Part shown: positions 34,192 to 41,793 of the stretch, one piece after another
Layout of the letters: each line of letters starts with the position of its first letter
Position numbering within the stretch: position 1 is the first letter of the stretch
Assembly (NCBI RefSeq): GCF_003253565.1
Contig: NZ_QKUF01000009.1
Coordinates: forward strand, 124,001 to 188,000
Reading direction: 5' to 3'
From: Thermosporothrix hazakensis
GTDB lineage: Bacteria; Chloroflexota; Ktedonobacteria; Ktedonobacterales; Ktedonobacteraceae
Length of the DNA stretch: 64,000 bases
The notes under the pieces: model-generated
The model's input: the letters and a program-made list of their open reading frames with translations, nothing else
Told to the model about the DNA's origin: nothing
Databases searched by the model: none
Made by a program: the position numbers and the translations under genes

Positions 34192-35037
34192 CTACTGTTG
34201 CGTGAGCAGAAAGAGAAGCGGGAAGAGCCCCAGGCCAACCGCGTCAACCAGCCAGTGTCCTATCACCAGAGGAAGCAGCCGCTTCATTTTGAGGTAGAGC
34301 AGGCAGAAGACGGGAGCCATCAGGAACATGCCCAGGAAACGAGCAAGCGCATCCTGCCAGCCGGTCAGGGCAAAGGCGATGTGCTGGACGCCGAAGCCAA
34401 GCGCACTGAGCAGCAGCGCTGGCCAGAGGCGCCCGGTGAGCGCGATCAGGCGCGGAAAAGCATATGCGCGGTAGGTAAGCTCTTCGGCGATGCCAATGGT
34501 CAGCGGCGAAATGAACGTGCTGAATAGAAAGATGCCTGTGACGATGGGGAGCGTGCTGGCATCGTAGCCGCTCGTGGCGCTCCGGGGCGTGCTGAAGGCG
34601 GTTGGCCCATAGACCAGCAGGGCCGCGATGGTGTTCGCAATATACAGACAGACGAAGAGGAGCACGAAAAGCAAGAGTCCAAGCAGGATATCACGCAGGA
34701 GCTTGTTTCGCTCAATGCCGAACAGGTCGCGTAGCCGCAGCCCCTCTCGGTGCGTCAGCCAGCGCAGCAGCAGCACGCAGACGAGGTCGGCGGTGAAGGT
34801 GATGGTCACGTTGCTGGATAGCATCGCCATAGAGAACGCTTGCTTGCTGTGCAGCGCTGAAAAGAGCAGGTACGCAAGCAGAATGCCGATGAGTACCAGC
34901 GGAAGGCGAATGAAGTTCATCAGGAGCGGCCAGAGCGGGCGAATGCGTCCATCACGCACCTTTTGCTTCAATGCTTCGATACTATTTGGATTTTCCTGAA
35001 ATTCTTTGCTGCTATGTGACAGTACATCTGTTCCCAT
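34192..35037 (-). CDS. CPBP-family intramembrane protease
   Basis: A 281-residue membrane protein with about eight hydrophobic segments. Motif 1 is AEELTYRAYAFPRLIAL (Glu-Glu-x3-Arg, at about residue 188), motif 2 GFGVQHIAFALTG and motif 3 VIGHWLVDAVGL, the full CPBP set; note EELTYR in place of EELxFR. The N-terminal 30 residues are hydrophilic and cytoplasmic. AAAAGGAG lies just upstream of the ATG. Different enough from the 25607 copy that they are not recent duplicates. Confidence 0.87.
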   Translation of the reverse strand: MGTDVLSHSSKEFQENPNSIEALKQKVRDGRIRPLWPLLMNFIRLPLVLIGILLAYLLFSALHSKQAFSMAMLSSNVTITFTADLVCVLLLRWLTHREGLRLRDLFGIERNKLLRDILLGLLLFVLLFVCLYIANTIAALLVYGPTAFSTPRSATSGYDASTLPIVTGIFLFSTFISPLTIGIAEELTYRAYAFPRLIALTGRLWPALLLSALGFGVQHIAFALTGWQDALARFLGMFLMAPVFCLLYLKMKRLLPLVIGHWLVDAVGLGLFPLLFLLTQQ

Positions 35038-35427
35038 ATCTCATCTCCTTTTATGGGTATATCACTGTATCGCTTTGAAGTAAGTATATCATCATGTGAT
35101 GCAACTACGCTATAAAATTCGGCTGAATGGAGTATAGGCGCAGATAACAGGTGCAAAAATGGCCTTGAAAGGACGGCAAAGAGGGCTGTATGGAGCAAAT
35201 AAAGGGGTGAATGCAGCAACCTTCCAGATAAAACGGATCCGCGCGCTCGATTTTTCCAGCAAGGCGTTCGTCCTTTTCTGGAGTCTGGGCTGCACTATTC
35301 CTGCATCTCCGGTTCTTTGCTGCGCTCGGCCGGTACCTTCAGAGGAGAGCGGGTTTCATGCGGGCTGTTTTGGTATATACTGTTATTCAGTTGAAATTAT
35401 CCCTTTAATTGTGTAGAGGAAGAAACA
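35038..35427. other. Divergent intergenic region, little visible
   Basis: Lies between the CPBP protease and the CYTH gene. A plus-strand TATACT at about 35377 could be the CYTH -10 box. No dyad or gene was seen. Confidence 0.3.
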
Positions 35428-36015
35428 ATGCGTACAGAATATGAGGCGACGTTTCCGAACATCGATAAGGACCAGATGAGGCAGCGCTTGCAGGGGTGCC
35501 AGGCGCAGTTAGTGAAGCCTGAATTCCGGCAATCTCGCTGTGTCTTTGATCTGCCCCGGGGGCGCGAAATTCCCGGCGGCTGGCTCCGTTTGCGCGATGA
35601 GGGGGATCGTGTCACGCTGACACTGAAGGTGGTGAAGCAACAAACGATTGAGGGTCAGCAGGAGCTTGAGCTACAGGTTGATAATTTTCAGTTAGCTGAA
35701 ACCATGCTCGGGATGCTCGGTTGCCGTAAGCGGGCCTATCAGGAGAATCTGCGCGAGATCTGGACGCTGGATGAGGTGACTGTGACGCTTGATACCTGGC
35801 CATTTCTTGAGCCTTTTGTTGAGATTGAAGGGCGGTGTGAGCGCTCGGTGCGAGCGGCGGCAGAAAAGCTTGCCTTGCCTTATGAGGATGCTCTTTTCTG
35901 CTCTATAGATAGATTGTACGCCAGACAATACGGTATTTCTCCTGAGGTTATTCAGCGTGAGATTCCATTGTTGATGTTTACCTGTGAGAATCCTATTTTG
36001 CGTTTCATCAAATAA
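35428..36015 (+). CDS. CYTH-domain protein (triphosphate tunnel enzyme family)
   Basis: A 195-residue CYTH-fold protein. The N-terminal strand RTEYEATF is the ExExK-like signature, followed by GGWLRLRDEGDRVTLTLKVV, the basic tunnel strand pair, LREIWTLDEVTVTLDTWPFLEPFVEIEG with the acidic metal ligands. The family contains class IV adenylyl cyclases, thiamine triphosphatases and inorganic triphosphatases; which reaction occurs here cannot be told. AGAGGAAG precedes the ATG. The gene is followed by more than 600 bp without a gene. Confidence 0.85.
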   Translation: MRTEYEATFPNIDKDQMRQRLQGCQAQLVKPEFRQSRCVFDLPRGREIPGGWLRLRDEGDRVTLTLKVVKQQTIEGQQELELQVDNFQLAETMLGMLGCRKRAYQENLREIWTLDEVTVTLDTWPFLEPFVEIEGRCERSVRAAAEKLALPYEDALFCSIDRLYARQYGISPEVIQREIPLLMFTCENPILRFIK

Positions 36016-36119
36016 TGGAACTTTCTTTCACATTTTGTGTATGCGTATAGCAAGCGCTCGATATCTCTTCTCAGATCGAGGTGGAGCTTCTTTCTGCTAT
36101 GAGGTCGACCAGGAACATG

Positions 36120-36390
36120 CTATACGCTCTTCGTTCTGCTCTATTTGCTTTTGCTGAAGCGCCAACAACCGGGTCGAAGCAAGGCCCGAGGCTTGATCAG
36201 ATCTTCGACGATACCTTCTATCCTCTGATTCGAGGGAAGCAGCCTTGCGGTGGATCGGAGCGCGGAAGCTTGGCGCAAGAACGGCGGTAAGCGGATCCGA
36301 AAAGAGCTGCTGCACCTATGAAAAAAGCAATAAAGTCGCCTTCCAGGCTCATGGAAGCCGGGTCAATGTGCCTGGCTTCTTTTTTGCCGG
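36120..36390 (+). ncRNA. Candidate structured RNA ending in an intrinsic terminator
   Basis: A gene-free stretch with a chain of stems on the plus strand: GTCGAAG (36173-36179)/CTTCGAC (36203-36209) enclosing a second small stem; TCCTC/GAGGG (36221-36236); a long 5' arm AGCAGCCTTGCG (36238-36249) whose halves pair with CGCAAG (36274-36279) and GCTGCT (36307-36312); then the terminator at 36355. It could be a small RNA, a leader controlling the oxidoreductase gene at 36674, or just the 3' end of the CYTH transcript. No known riboswitch or T-box consensus is recognised. Confidence 0.35.
36355..36386 (+). terminator. Intrinsic terminator
   Basis: GAAGCCGGG (36355-36363) pairs with CCTGGCTTC (36372-36380), one G-U pair, 8-nt loop, followed directly by six T. 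Textbook rho-independent form. It ends transcripts coming from the CYTH gene or from the structured region before it. Confidence 0.85.
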
Positions 36391-36673
36391 GAGCGACTCT
36401 GTATCTCTTTCTTGAAGGCATTCCTCTATTTCTGCATTGGCTGGACACTGTACCAGCGCCGGTGTATCTATTCATTTGTTCATTTGCTTGTTCTGCTATT
36501 GACGGCCAGTCGAATTTATTTCATACTTGCCAGTAGAAGCCGGTCAGGCGGCCTTGAACCTGTTGTGCACCGTTTTTGCCTGGTGGGTAGGAAACGTTGT
36601 CTATCCAGAGAATGCGACCTGATTGAAGCAACGTCTTTTTATGAGAGAAGCAGCTAGAGAGGAAAAAGAATCT
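36387..36673. other. Spacer before the Gfo/Idh gene
   Basis: About 290 bp with no supported gene; short frames here lack ribosome-binding sites. The promoter of the next gene should lie in it but no good hexamer pair was found. Confidence 0.3.
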
Positions 36674-37930
36674 ATGGAGGGAAAACCAGTAGAAATTCTC
36701 ATTGTCGGTGCAGGAAGTAGAGGAACGCGCTATGCAGCCTACGCGCTGGAACACCCTGATCTGGCTCGTGTTGTGGCTGTTGCAGAGCCGCGTGAGGCCT
36801 ATCGTACTCGCCTGGTTGAGCAGCATGCGATCGCGCCCGAGAATGTATATACCGATTGGCGCGATCTGATTGAGAGACCGAAATGTGCCGATGCAGTTGT
36901 GATCGCGACTCAGGACGCCGACCACCTTGAACCCACGCTGGCGTTCGCTGCGAAGGGCTATGCGATCCTGCTTGAGAAGCCGATGGCTCCCGATGCCGAG
37001 AGCTGTCGACGCATTGTCGAGGCGATACAGAAGCATAAGGTGCTTTTTGCTGTTGGACATGTGTTGCGCTATACAGCCTACACGCAGCAGCTCAAGGCGG
37101 TGCTGGATGCGGGGGTGATCGGTGATCTGGTCAGCATCCAGCATCTGGAGCCGGTTGGCTTCTGGCACTATGCGCATTCGTATGTGCGGGGTAACTGGCG
37201 CAACACGGCGGAATCGTCGTTCATGCTGCTTGCCAAGTCCTGCCATGATATCGATTGGCTGCGTTACATGATTGGTGCGCGTTGTGTACAGGTGTCGTCG
37301 TTTGGTTCCTTGCTTCATTTCCGGAAAGAACAGAAGCCTGTGGAGGCGGGTACTGCACTCCGTTGCCTTGACTGCTCTTTTGAGGCGAAATGCCCGTATT
37401 CCGCAAAGCGCTTTTATCTGGATCAAATACGGAAGCAGAATACTGGCTGGCCGATTGATGTTATTACTACCGATTTTACCGAGGAAGGGGTGCTCAAAGC
37501 GCTTGCAGAGGGACCGTATGGGCGTTGTGTCTACGAGTGTGATAACGACGTGGTTGACCATCAGGTCGTCAATCTGGCGTACGAGAACGGGGTGACAGCC
37601 TCTTTTACGATGATCTCGACCAGCGAGCAGCGCGACCGCGAGACTATTCTATTTGGCACGCGTGGCGAGTTGCGCGGCAATGGTGAGCGCATTGTGCACT
37701 ACGATTTCCTGACTCAGACAACGCGTGAGATCCCGATCCAGCGGCCTGAGACGGCCTTGAGTGGCCACGGCGGTGGCGACTATGGGCTGATGCAGCACTT
37801 TGTCGCTGCTGTCGCCAGGAATGATCCCGGTAAGGTGCTCTCGGGGCCGGAGGAGACCCTTGAGACCCATTTGACCGTGTTTGCAGCCGAGCAGGCACGC
37901 CTGACGAATCAGGTTGTCAGGATAGGGTGA
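36674..37930 (+). CDS. Gfo/Idh/MocA-family oxidoreductase
   Basis: A 418-residue NAD(P)-dependent sugar dehydrogenase-like protein. Rossmann motif ILIVGAGSRGTRYAAYA (about 8-24), active-site Lys in LLEKPMAPDAES, and GHVLRYTAYTQQLK. The C-terminal half has a Cys cluster, CLDCSFEAKCPYSAKRF, and GRCVYECDNDVVDHQVV, a pattern I associate with a distinct subgroup of the family. ATG at 36674 follows GAGAGGAAAA. It is followed by its own strong terminator and stands alone. Substrate unknown; not part of the inositol cluster. Confidence 0.85.
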   Translation: MEGKPVEILIVGAGSRGTRYAAYALEHPDLARVVAVAEPREAYRTRLVEQHAIAPENVYTDWRDLIERPKCADAVVIATQDADHLEPTLAFAAKGYAILLEKPMAPDAESCRRIVEAIQKHKVLFAVGHVLRYTAYTQQLKAVLDAGVIGDLVSIQHLEPVGFWHYAHSYVRGNWRNTAESSFMLLAKSCHDIDWLRYMIGARCVQVSSFGSLLHFRKEQKPVEAGTALRCLDCSFEAKCPYSAKRFYLDQIRKQNTGWPIDVITTDFTEEGVLKALAEGPYGRCVYECDNDVVDHQVVNLAYENGVTASFTMISTSEQRDRETILFGTRGELRGNGERIVHYDFLTQTTREIPIQRPETALSGHGGGDYGLMQHFVAAVARNDPGKVLSGPEETLETHLTVFAAEQARLTNQVVRIG

Positions 37931-37973
37931 TCAAGTCCTTGTTAGCAAGCTATCATTGTTTTCTCGTTCAGGG

Positions 37974-38012
37974 GCAGGGGATGTTGTCGACATTCCCTGC
38001 TTTCGCGTTTTT
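37974..38012 (+). terminator. Intrinsic terminator of the Gfo/Idh gene
   Basis: GCAGGGGATGT (37974-37984) pairs with ACATTCCCTGC (37990-38000), one G-U pair, 5-nt loop, followed by a T-rich tail TTTCGCGTTTTT. Confidence 0.75.
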
Positions 38013-38476
38013 ACAGGTACTGGAGGCTTAACGAGTAGCTGGCGGTGAGCCGGCGATGAGAAAAGAAGTTCAAGAAAAAGTACTATTGTTCGACAGAAGT
38101 ATTGTGAGGCGAGAAAGAATGCCGTATAATAGGCGATATCGAATATGCAGATCTTTCTCCTCCGAGAGATGGACGGTATGAGGAGGGGTAGCGCCTGTGA
38201 TCCGTAGGGAAATGGGAGATATGGGCATAGAAAGAAGAAACCAGCGGAAAATTTGGCCATTTCCTTCCTGAAGAGAAGATGGGTGGAAAAGGGAAATCCT
38301 GTATCAATATACATCATCTTTTTTACCACAAACAAGCTGGCAGATACGAATAAGTGAGTGTTCGCAGGGACGGGAGGGCAGCGTCAAAGCGATGCTGACC
38401 CATGCAAGGAGGCCACTTCCCGGAAACATGAAGTTCTCTCCCTGATGTTATAATCATTTTTTCGGAGGGCATTGGT
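38013..38476. other. Intergenic region, nothing clear
   Basis: No gene with a ribosome-binding site is visible on either strand. A TATAAT at about 38126 is the only promoter-like element, about 350 bp before the next gene. Confidence 0.3.
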
Positions 38477-39094
38477 ATGATTTCTGCTCCACATGTCCTG
38501 GCAGCCGCGAAGTCGGGACAGCATCCTCTCACCTGGCATGTAGTGCGTGCCGACAAGGGGCATTTTATTCGAGAAGCGATCGGAAGCGGTTTTTTCCTGT
38601 TGCTCGTTCTTGGCTTTCTTGTCTGGTTCAACCTGCAAGATGAGTTCGTTGTTGTGCTGCGCATTCTGGCATTTCTGGAAGCTATTTCTGATCAAACATG
38701 GAAAATAATTGATAATGTTGTATTGATCTTTATTGCCTGTTGTATAATCTATGCTCTGTATAGAGCGATTCGGAATCTAGCAGCGCTTGAACAGCACTGT
38801 GTTGTGATAATGCCTGAGGGCGTCGTGATCGATCTGGCAGAGAAGGAGCCTATTGTGCTCGATTTCGCCGCGATTCCTCCACAGGGGTTGCAGGTGATAC
38901 AGGATCAGAACGCAAATGTGAAGTTGAGAGTGATAGATGCCTATAGCGGGCAAGAGCGTCAGTATGAGCTCGATCAGCGATTTGGTAAGCCCGGTCCTCT
39001 CTTTGAGCAGATCTTGCAGAGGCACCAGATGTTCCATCAAGCGAATCAGGTTCCTGGGAATCAGCCACTGTATCCGGGAGGCGTGCAGGCTTAA
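38477..39094 (+). CDS. Hypothetical protein with two membrane segments
   Basis: A 205-residue protein I cannot assign to a family. Two hydrophobic segments (about 36-53, FFLLLVLGFLVWF; about 75-95, VLIFIACCIIYALY) form a hairpin in the membrane; the remaining 110 residues are cytoplasmic and resemble a PH-like bacterial domain in layout (CVVIMPEGVVIDLAEKEPIVLDFAAI...VKLRVIDAYSGQERQYELDQRF). The C terminus is Gln/Pro-rich. GGAGGG 9 nt upstream of the ATG supports the start. Alone between two unrelated genes. Confidence 0.7.
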   Translation: MISAPHVLAAAKSGQHPLTWHVVRADKGHFIREAIGSGFFLLLVLGFLVWFNLQDEFVVVLRILAFLEAISDQTWKIIDNVVLIFIACCIIYALYRAIRNLAALEQHCVVIMPEGVVIDLAEKEPIVLDFAAIPPQGLQVIQDQNANVKLRVIDAYSGQERQYELDQRFGKPGPLFEQILQRHQMFHQANQVPGNQPLYPGGVQA

Positions 39095-39283
39095 GAAGAT
39101 GATGCTGTGAAGCGGCGCTACAGGCGCGTGGCGTCGCTTCCTCTCCCTCTGTGCGTGAGTGGTGATGGAGGGGCCTGCCTGCGTAGTCATTCAACAGAGG
39201 GCGCTCCTGTGGCGCATTCATGCCGGGGTGGCAGGCTGATTCTATGGAGTTGCGTTCGATGTAGCTGCGAAAGAAAGGAAAAT

Positions 39284-39871
39284 ATGCAGGAAGAAAAGAA
39301 ACGGTTCCCCCGATTTGAACTGCCGGTTCGCCGGGCCATCACGCGATATGGGGTGCCGAATAGCGAGTTGGTAGAGTCTCATTATATGCTTCAGTCGCTT
39401 GAAGATGGATGCTCCGAAAGCGATGCAGAGCGGCTTGAGGCGATCTGTAATGAGGAGTTGATCTATGAGCGCCTCTTTCGGAACAGATTGCATGGGCAAC
39501 CGTACACCCGTGCGCATGCGGAGGCTTTTCTGCTCTGGGCGCGTGAGGGCTGGGCAAAGTGGGAATGGTTTGTTTTTGTGGTGCGAGATCCGCAGGGGCA
39601 GATTGTTGCTGCGCTCGATATTAAATCGGCTGATCCAGGTGCGGCAGAGATAGGCTACTGGGCCAGCGTTACAAGCCGGGGCGTGATGACCAACGCTGTT
39701 GTGGCGCTCTGTCAGGTGGCTCAAGATGCGGGGTACGCTTGTCTGTATGCTCATATTGCGCCGGATAACGGGCCGTCGCTTGGGGTTGTGCGACGGGCCG
39801 GTTTTCAGCCTGATGGTGAGGTGCAGATACAGGATCAGCGCTATCTCAAATGGACACGAAAGCTGATGTAA
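39284..39871 (+). CDS. GNAT-family N-acetyltransferase
   Basis: A 195-residue acetyltransferase-like protein. The first 60 residues are extra; the GNAT fold follows, with WFVFVVRDPQGQIVAALDIKSADPGAAEIGYWASVTSRGVMTNAVVALC forming strands 2-4 and the start of the acetyl-CoA helix, and LYAHIAPDNGPSLGVVRRAGFQPDG the conserved C-terminal block of ribosomal-protein/antibiotic-type acetyltransferases (RimJ-like). ATG at 39284 follows AAAGGAAAAT; the longer frame from 39107 overlaps a non-coding stretch. Acceptor substrate unknown. Confidence 0.8.
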   Translation: MQEEKKRFPRFELPVRRAITRYGVPNSELVESHYMLQSLEDGCSESDAERLEAICNEELIYERLFRNRLHGQPYTRAHAEAFLLWAREGWAKWEWFVFVVRDPQGQIVAALDIKSADPGAAEIGYWASVTSRGVMTNAVVALCQVAQDAGYACLYAHIAPDNGPSLGVVRRAGFQPDGEVQIQDQRYLKWTRKLM

Positions 39872-39890
39872 AGCGCTATCATGCCATGAT

Positions 39891-39922
39891 AAAAGGGTGG
39901 TCCCCTGTGCCGGACCACCCTT
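39891..39922 (-). terminator. Intrinsic terminator of the chitinase gene
   Basis: Perfect 11-bp stem AAGGGTGGTCC (39893-39903)/GGACCACCCTT (39912-39922) with an 8-nt loop. Read on the minus strand the stem runs into TTTTAT, so it ends the chitinase transcript; it also lies 20 bp after the acetyltransferase stop and may serve both. Confidence 0.75.
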
Positions 39923-39949
39923 CCAGGTCGGGAGTAGCAAGAAGTACGG

Positions 39950-41455
39950 CTACGGTAAAGTGTTCAGGTGCGGTTTGACGGTGTTTGCGAAGTTGTAGCC
40001 GCCGGTTGCATCCCAGTTGATGGACCAATCCATCGCGCCGCGGATGCCCGGATAGGTTGTTGATGGTTTGAAGGAGCCACAGTTCGTCCCTTTGGCCAGG
40101 CAATCAAGCGCGGCATTCACAACTGAGGGCGAGACGTAGCCGCCGCCCGCTGCCTGTGAGGTTGCCGGGAAGCCGATGCCGATCTGATCCGGTCTCAAGC
40201 CGCCCTGGAGTTGGATGCAGGCCAGCGCGGTGATGAAGTCGATAGTACCCTGACTGTAGACTTTTCCATCGCAACCGAGCATGCTACCAGAATTGTAGTA
40301 CTGGGTATTGACAACGGTCAGGATATCCTTGATGTTCAGCGCAACCTGGAAATATCCACTGCCAGTTGACTGCATATCAAGCGTTTGTGGAGCCATTGTG
40401 ATAATCAGTTTGGAACCCGCTTTTGCTGATAGCTGGCGAAGTGCGCTGGTCATATAGGTGGGATTGATACCGTTCTCAAGGTCGATGTCAACGCCGTCGA
40501 AGCCGTAGGAGGTCATCAGGCCATAGACGCTATTTGCGAAGTTGGTGGCGCTGGTTGCATCGGCCACGCTGACCGTGCCATTCTGGCCGCCGACCGAGAT
40601 GATGACCTTTTTGCCCTTTGCGTGCAGAGCAGCGATATCATTACGGAATTGATCCTCAGTGTAACCACCGAGTGCGGATGAAAGTCCCGAGTCGATTCTG
40701 AAGAGAACGCCACCAGGTTTGGATGGATCGGCATCCGCGAAGGCGACAGCGATCAGGTCATAGTTCGGGTTCACGTCGCTCAGACGCATGGCCTTTGCGC
40801 CGTTCACGAAATCCTGCCAGTAGCCCGTTAAGATATGTTTGGGAAGGTCGCTGTTGCAGTTCTGACAGGGCGTGGGTGAAGGGGTTGGCGTGTTGGTCGG
40901 TTGCTGGGTTGGTGTACTGGTTGGCGTGTTGGTCGGTTGTTGAGTTGGTGTCGCAGGGCCTGCCGGGCCGCTTAACGAGACATCATCGACGTAGACGCTG
41001 CCCTGACCATACCAGCCGTGAATGTAGATCGTGACGGTCGAGGAGTTTGACGTAAAGGTATAGGTGAGGAGAGTATAACTGGTGCTGCTTGTCCAGGCGT
41101 TGCTGTAGCCGTTTGCGCCCAGGAATGCGTAAGCTCCGTTGACGTAGGCGCTGAGGGTGTAGGATTGGTTGGGTTGCACACTGATGGTCTGAGTGCATTG
41201 CCCGGTGTTTGAACTGCCGGGCTGGAGCTGAAGCGCGTACGAGCCGCTATGAACCGGGCTGTTCACGATGCCGCTTCCCGCCTCGCAGGACCAGCCATTG
41301 AGATTCCCCGTTTCAAAGCCGGGATTGTTTACGAGGTTCGCGGCGGCAGCCTGAGCCGTGACGCTGATGTGTGAGAAGATCATGCTGACAACACTGCCAA
41401 CGAGCAGCAGGAGCACGACTGAAGTCAGTAGAACAGGACGAGATGAACGCAACAT
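39950..41455 (-). CDS. Secreted chitinase, GH18 with N-terminal carbohydrate-binding module
   Basis: A 501-residue secreted enzyme that cuts chitin. Signal peptide at 7-35 ending in TAQA; a CBM4/9-like jelly roll (about 36-170, NLVNNPGFETGNLNGW to VYVDDVSLSG); a Thr/Pro linker of two near-identical TPTQQPTNTPT units; then the GH18 barrel with the catalytic FDGVDIDLENG (Asp-x-Asp-x-Glu) at about residue 320 and MDWSINWDA near the end. The start at 41455 follows AAGGAG; the ORF's ATG at 41476 lacks one. A TTGACA-17-TATGCT promoter lies upstream. Likely for chitin or fungal-wall feeding. Confidence 0.93.
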   Translation of the reverse strand: MLRSSRPVLLTSVVLLLLVGSVVSMIFSHISVTAQAAAANLVNNPGFETGNLNGWSCEAGSGIVNSPVHSGSYALQLQPGSSNTGQCTQTISVQPNQSYTLSAYVNGAYAFLGANGYSNAWTSSTSYTLLTYTFTSNSSTVTIYIHGWYGQGSVYVDDVSLSGPAGPATPTQQPTNTPTSTPTQQPTNTPTPSPTPCQNCNSDLPKHILTGYWQDFVNGAKAMRLSDVNPNYDLIAVAFADADPSKPGGVLFRIDSGLSSALGGYTEDQFRNDIAALHAKGKKVIISVGGQNGTVSVADATSATNFANSVYGLMTSYGFDGVDIDLENGINPTYMTSALRQLSAKAGSKLIITMAPQTLDMQSTGSGYFQVALNIKDILTVVNTQYYNSGSMLGCDGKVYSQGTIDFITALACIQLQGGLRPDQIGIGFPATSQAAGGGYVSPSVVNAALDCLAKGTNCGSFKPSTTYPGIRGAMDWSINWDATGGYNFANTVKPHLNTLP

Positions 41456-41574
41456 GGGAGCTCTCCTTGCAGCCATGTGCTCAACCCGCTAGCAGGGCAG
41501 GTTGATCCATGCTTCATTGAACAATATACGAAAGATGCACTTCCCTGTACGGTTGCACTTCAGGTTCTGTAAAA

Positions 41575-41603
41575 AGCATAGTCTATTCAGGTCTTATTGT
41601 CAA
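41575..41603 (-). promoter_or_regulatory. Promoter of the chitinase gene
   Basis: Minus strand TTGACA (41598-41603), 17-nt spacer, TATGCT (41575-41580). Leader of about 115 nt to the start. Confidence 0.55.
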
Positions 41604-41743
41604 GATGTCTATACCAATAGAGGGGAAAATGGATGAAACGGGCCTGAGAAATTCCGCTGGTGCGAGTTGCCCGCTACCATGAGGCTGGTTTTTCCTCTAT
41701 TTATGAAAAGATCCAGGAGAAGACATGACTTGAGCCATGTCGC

Positions 41744-41778
41744 GAAAAAGGTGCAGCCCGAAAAGCCGAGCTGCACCT
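41744..41778 (-). terminator. Intrinsic terminator of the GH3 gene
   Basis: AGGTGCAGC (41749-41757) pairs perfectly with GCTGCACCT (41770-41778); on the minus strand the stem is followed by a run of T (complement of 41744-41749). It lies 15 bp after the GH3 stop. Confidence 0.8.
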
Positions 41779-41793
41779 GCTCGCTTGCAAGTA

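Noticed and set aside
36067..36200. SAM or T-box riboswitch before the oxidoreductase gene
   Set aside because: A few bases resemble the SAM-I 5' end, but the conserved core and the T-box sequence are absent.
36218..36475. Minus-strand frame with a hydrophobic stretch in the structured gap
   Set aside because: No ribosome-binding site, and it runs through the terminator hairpin; no relative recognised.
40880..40960. Short direct repeats resembling a CRISPR or tandem-repeat locus
   Set aside because: They encode the Thr/Pro/Gln linker of the chitinase in frame; there are only two units. The same holds for the deacetylase linker at about 52465-52510.
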